A stretch of 64,000 nucleotides of DNA from Photobacterium galatheae (lineage in GTDB: Bacteria; Pseudomonadota; Gammaproteobacteria; Enterobacterales; Vibrionaceae), in the NCBI RefSeq assembly GCF_000695255.1, contig NZ_JMIB01000017.1, positions 113,746 through 177,745 of the forward strand. The letters are read 5' to 3'. The notes below the pieces were generated by a model. It was given only the letters and a program-made list of their open reading frames with translations, was not told where the DNA came from and made no database searches. A program made the translations under genes and the position numbers. Of this stretch, positions 62,291 to 64,000 are shown piece by piece; within the stretch, counting starts at the first letter, position 1, and the number at the start of each line of letters is the position of its first letter.

Positions 62291-63415
62291 ATGTTTACAC
62301 CGACCGATCACGCCATGATGCGTCGTGCCATCAATCTGGCCCGACGTGGCCGTTTCACCACAGCCCCAAACCCGAATGTCGGTTGCGTCATTGTGAAAGA
62401 CGAGACTGTGATAGGGGAAGGCTTTCATTATCGTGCCGGGCAGCCACACGCCGAAGTCTTCGCACTGCGTGCCGCGGGAGAAAACGCCCGGGGCGCAACC
62501 GCTTATGTTACCCTGGAGCCTTGCTCTCACTATGGCAGGACGCCCCCCTGTGCGGAAGCATTGATTGCGGCAGACGTCTCCAGAGTTGTCTGTGCCATGG
62601 TTGATCCGAATCCGCAGGTAGCGGGCCGGGGCGTGACGATGCTTCGGGACGCCGGAATTCAGGTCGAAACAGGGTTACTGGAAGCCGATGCCCTTGCACT
62701 CAATCCGGGCTTTATCAAACGCATGAAAACGGGTTTGCCATATGTTCAGCTCAAGCTGGCTGCCAGTCTCGATGGTAAAACCGCGTTAGCCAATGGTGCC
62801 AGCCAGTGGATTACTGGCCCTGAAGCCAGAGCAGATGTTCAGCGATTTCGTGCACAGTCCGGTGCCATCCTGTCGACCAGCGCAACAGTGCTGGCGGATG
62901 ACCCGTCACTGAATGTTCGCTGGCAGGAACTGGGCGACCAGACGCAGTCTGACTATCCGCAAGCGGAAGTGCGTCAACCGGTCCGAGTGATTATTGACAG
63001 TCAGAATCGTCTTCAGCCCACACAGCGTTTGTTTTCTTTACCGGGGAAAGTACTGCTGGCCCGTGCGCAGGCAGATACGCTTGCTTGGCCGGAACATGTC
63101 TCACAACTGGTTGTCCCGGTGCAGGAGAATGGCCTGCTGGATTTGACGGCATTGATGCAGGCACTGGCCCGCCAGGATATCAACCATCTCTGGGTCGAGG
63201 CCGGAGCCGGGCTCGCTGGTGCTTTAGTCCGTGAAGGGCTGGTGGATGAATTCATTTTGTATCAGGCCCCGAAACTGATGGGCAGTGACAGCCGCGGTCT
63301 GATTGATTTGCATGGGTTGACAGCCATGAAGGACGTTCCGGCACTGGTGTTGAATGATGTCCGCATGGTCGGGCAGGATATTCGTATTCGCGGCTGCATC
63401 AAATCATCTGCGTAG
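62291..63415 (+). CDS. ribD: Bifunctional riboflavin deaminase/reductase
   Basis: Second and third steps of riboflavin synthesis: deamination then reduction of the pyrimidine side chain. 374 residues. The deaminase domain has HAEVFAL and the zinc motif PCSHYGRTPPC (about residues 75-90). The reductase domain follows with LKLAASLDGKTAL. It starts 6 bases after nrdR and probably shares its transcript. Confidence 0.97.
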   Translation: MFTPTDHAMMRRAINLARRGRFTTAPNPNVGCVIVKDETVIGEGFHYRAGQPHAEVFALRAAGENARGATAYVTLEPCSHYGRTPPCAEALIAADVSRVVCAMVDPNPQVAGRGVTMLRDAGIQVETGLLEADALALNPGFIKRMKTGLPYVQLKLAASLDGKTALANGASQWITGPEARADVQRFRAQSGAILSTSATVLADDPSLNVRWQELGDQTQSDYPQAEVRQPVRVIIDSQNRLQPTQRLFSLPGKVLLARAQADTLAWPEHVSQLVVPVQENGLLDLTALMQALARQDINHLWVEAGAGLAGALVREGLVDEFILYQAPKLMGSDSRGLIDLHGLTAMKDVPALVLNDVRMVGQDIRIRGCIKSSA

Positions 63416-63432
63416 CGTTAGGAAGAATTAGA

Positions 63433-64000
63433 ATGTTTACAGGTATTATTGAAGCTGTTGGCACCATTCGGGCGCTGGCAGTCAAGGGACAGGATATTTC
63501 CGTCACTGTTGACAGTGGTTCGCTGGATCTGTCTGATGTCAAACTGGGTGACAGTATTGCGACCAACGGTGTTTGTCTGACGGTGGTCGCATTGACCGGA
63601 AAAGGTTATGTGGCCGATGTCTCGCTGGAGACCCTGAACCGGACAGCCTTCAAAGATTATCAACCGGGACAGTTGGTGAACCTGGAAAAGGCGATGTTAC
63701 CGACGACGCGTTTTGGCGGTCATATGGTCTCGGGCCATGTGGATGATGTGGGAGAAATTATTTCCCGCACACAAATCGGTCGTGCCATTGAGTTCTGGGT
63801 CAAAGCACCGGATCATCTGGCAAAATACATGGCTGAGAAAGGCTCTGTTAGTATCGATGGGATCAGCCTGACGGTGAATGCGGTGCGTGGGGCTGAATTT
63901 AAGCTGACCATAGTGCCCCATACGGCGGGTGAAACGACGATGGACGGGTTTAAACCGGGTCGTCGGGTGAATCTGGAGGTGGATGTGATTTCACGTTATC
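63433..64000 (+). CDS. ribE: Riboflavin synthase (5' part)
   Basis: Converts two lumazine molecules to riboflavin. About 189 codons are in the window and the gene continues past its end. MFTGIIEAVGTI and the duplicated lumazine-binding barrels (NGVCLTVV and DGISLTVN) are visible. It lies 17 bases after ribD. The symbol ribE is used in Vibrio; E. coli calls the enzyme ribC. Confidence 0.96.
   Translation, partial: MFTGIIEAVGTIRALAVKGQDISVTVDSGSLDLSDVKLGDSIATNGVCLTVVALTGKGYVADVSLETLNRTAFKDYQPGQLVNLEKAMLPTTRFGGHMVSGHVDDVGEIISRTQIGRAIEFWVKAPDHLAKYMAEKGSVSIDGISLTVNAVRGAEFKLTIVPHTAGETTMDGFKPGRRVNLEVDVISRY

Overview
The window is chromosomal DNA of a gammaproteobacterium, most probably a member of the Vibrionaceae (a Vibrio or Photobacterium relative). 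The grounds are the protein similarity and the gene order: queA-tgt-yajC-secD-secF, suhB/trmJ, a complete iscRSUA-hscBA-fdx-iscX operon, rlmN-pilW-rodZ-ispG-hisS-yfgM-bamB-der, and divergent xseA/guaBA. GC content looks slightly above 50 percent, with AT-rich intergenic regions. I see no rRNA, tRNA, CRISPR array, insertion sequence or prophage, so this is mostly core genome. Genus-level assignment is an inference.

Layout. 1-4054: end of phoU, a PPK2-type polyphosphate kinase, cutC, and a 2-Cys peroxiredoxin divergent from an OxyR-type regulator. 4055-7752: an AT-rich leader and the glyoxylate shunt genes aceB-aceA. 7979-11491: acpH with a hexanucleotide repeat at its start, then two tandem secreted trypsin-like proteases with GlyGly-CTERM-like tails. 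11605-17176: queuosine genes queA and tgt, then the SecDF-YajC operon. 17286-19007: suhB and trmJ, divergent. 19118-24750: the ISC iron-sulfur operon behind two IscR sites. 24751-27788: a structured leader and two tandem PepB-type aminopeptidases. 27848-37462: ndk, rlmN, pilW, rodZ, ispG, hisS, yfgM, bamB, der. 37874-41242: a zinc-ribbon protein, an orphan two-ATPase ABC protein behind a Fur-like box, and xseA. 41535-44702: guaB and guaA. 44874-49049: a TetR/MFS pair and an AbgT-family transporter. 49125-51106: glutathione-dependent formaldehyde detoxification (fghA, frmA). 51284-59935: tadA, mltF, purL, glnB, an unrecognised membrane protein, and a YitT-family protein. 60435-64000: glyA, nrdR, ribD and the start of riboflavin synthase.

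Shared control. PurR-like boxes lie before guaB, purL and glyA, which fits one purine/one-carbon regulon spread over the window. A MetR-like site also precedes glyA. IscR sites precede iscR, and an OxyR-type gene sits beside its likely target peroxiredoxin.

I do not see a clearly new multi-gene system. The items most worth a second look are the tandem GlyGly-CTERM protease pair, the repeat at the acpH start, the tandem pepB genes with their stem-loop-rich leader, the glyA leader with mutually exclusive pairings, and the orphan ABC double ATPase with a Fur-like box.
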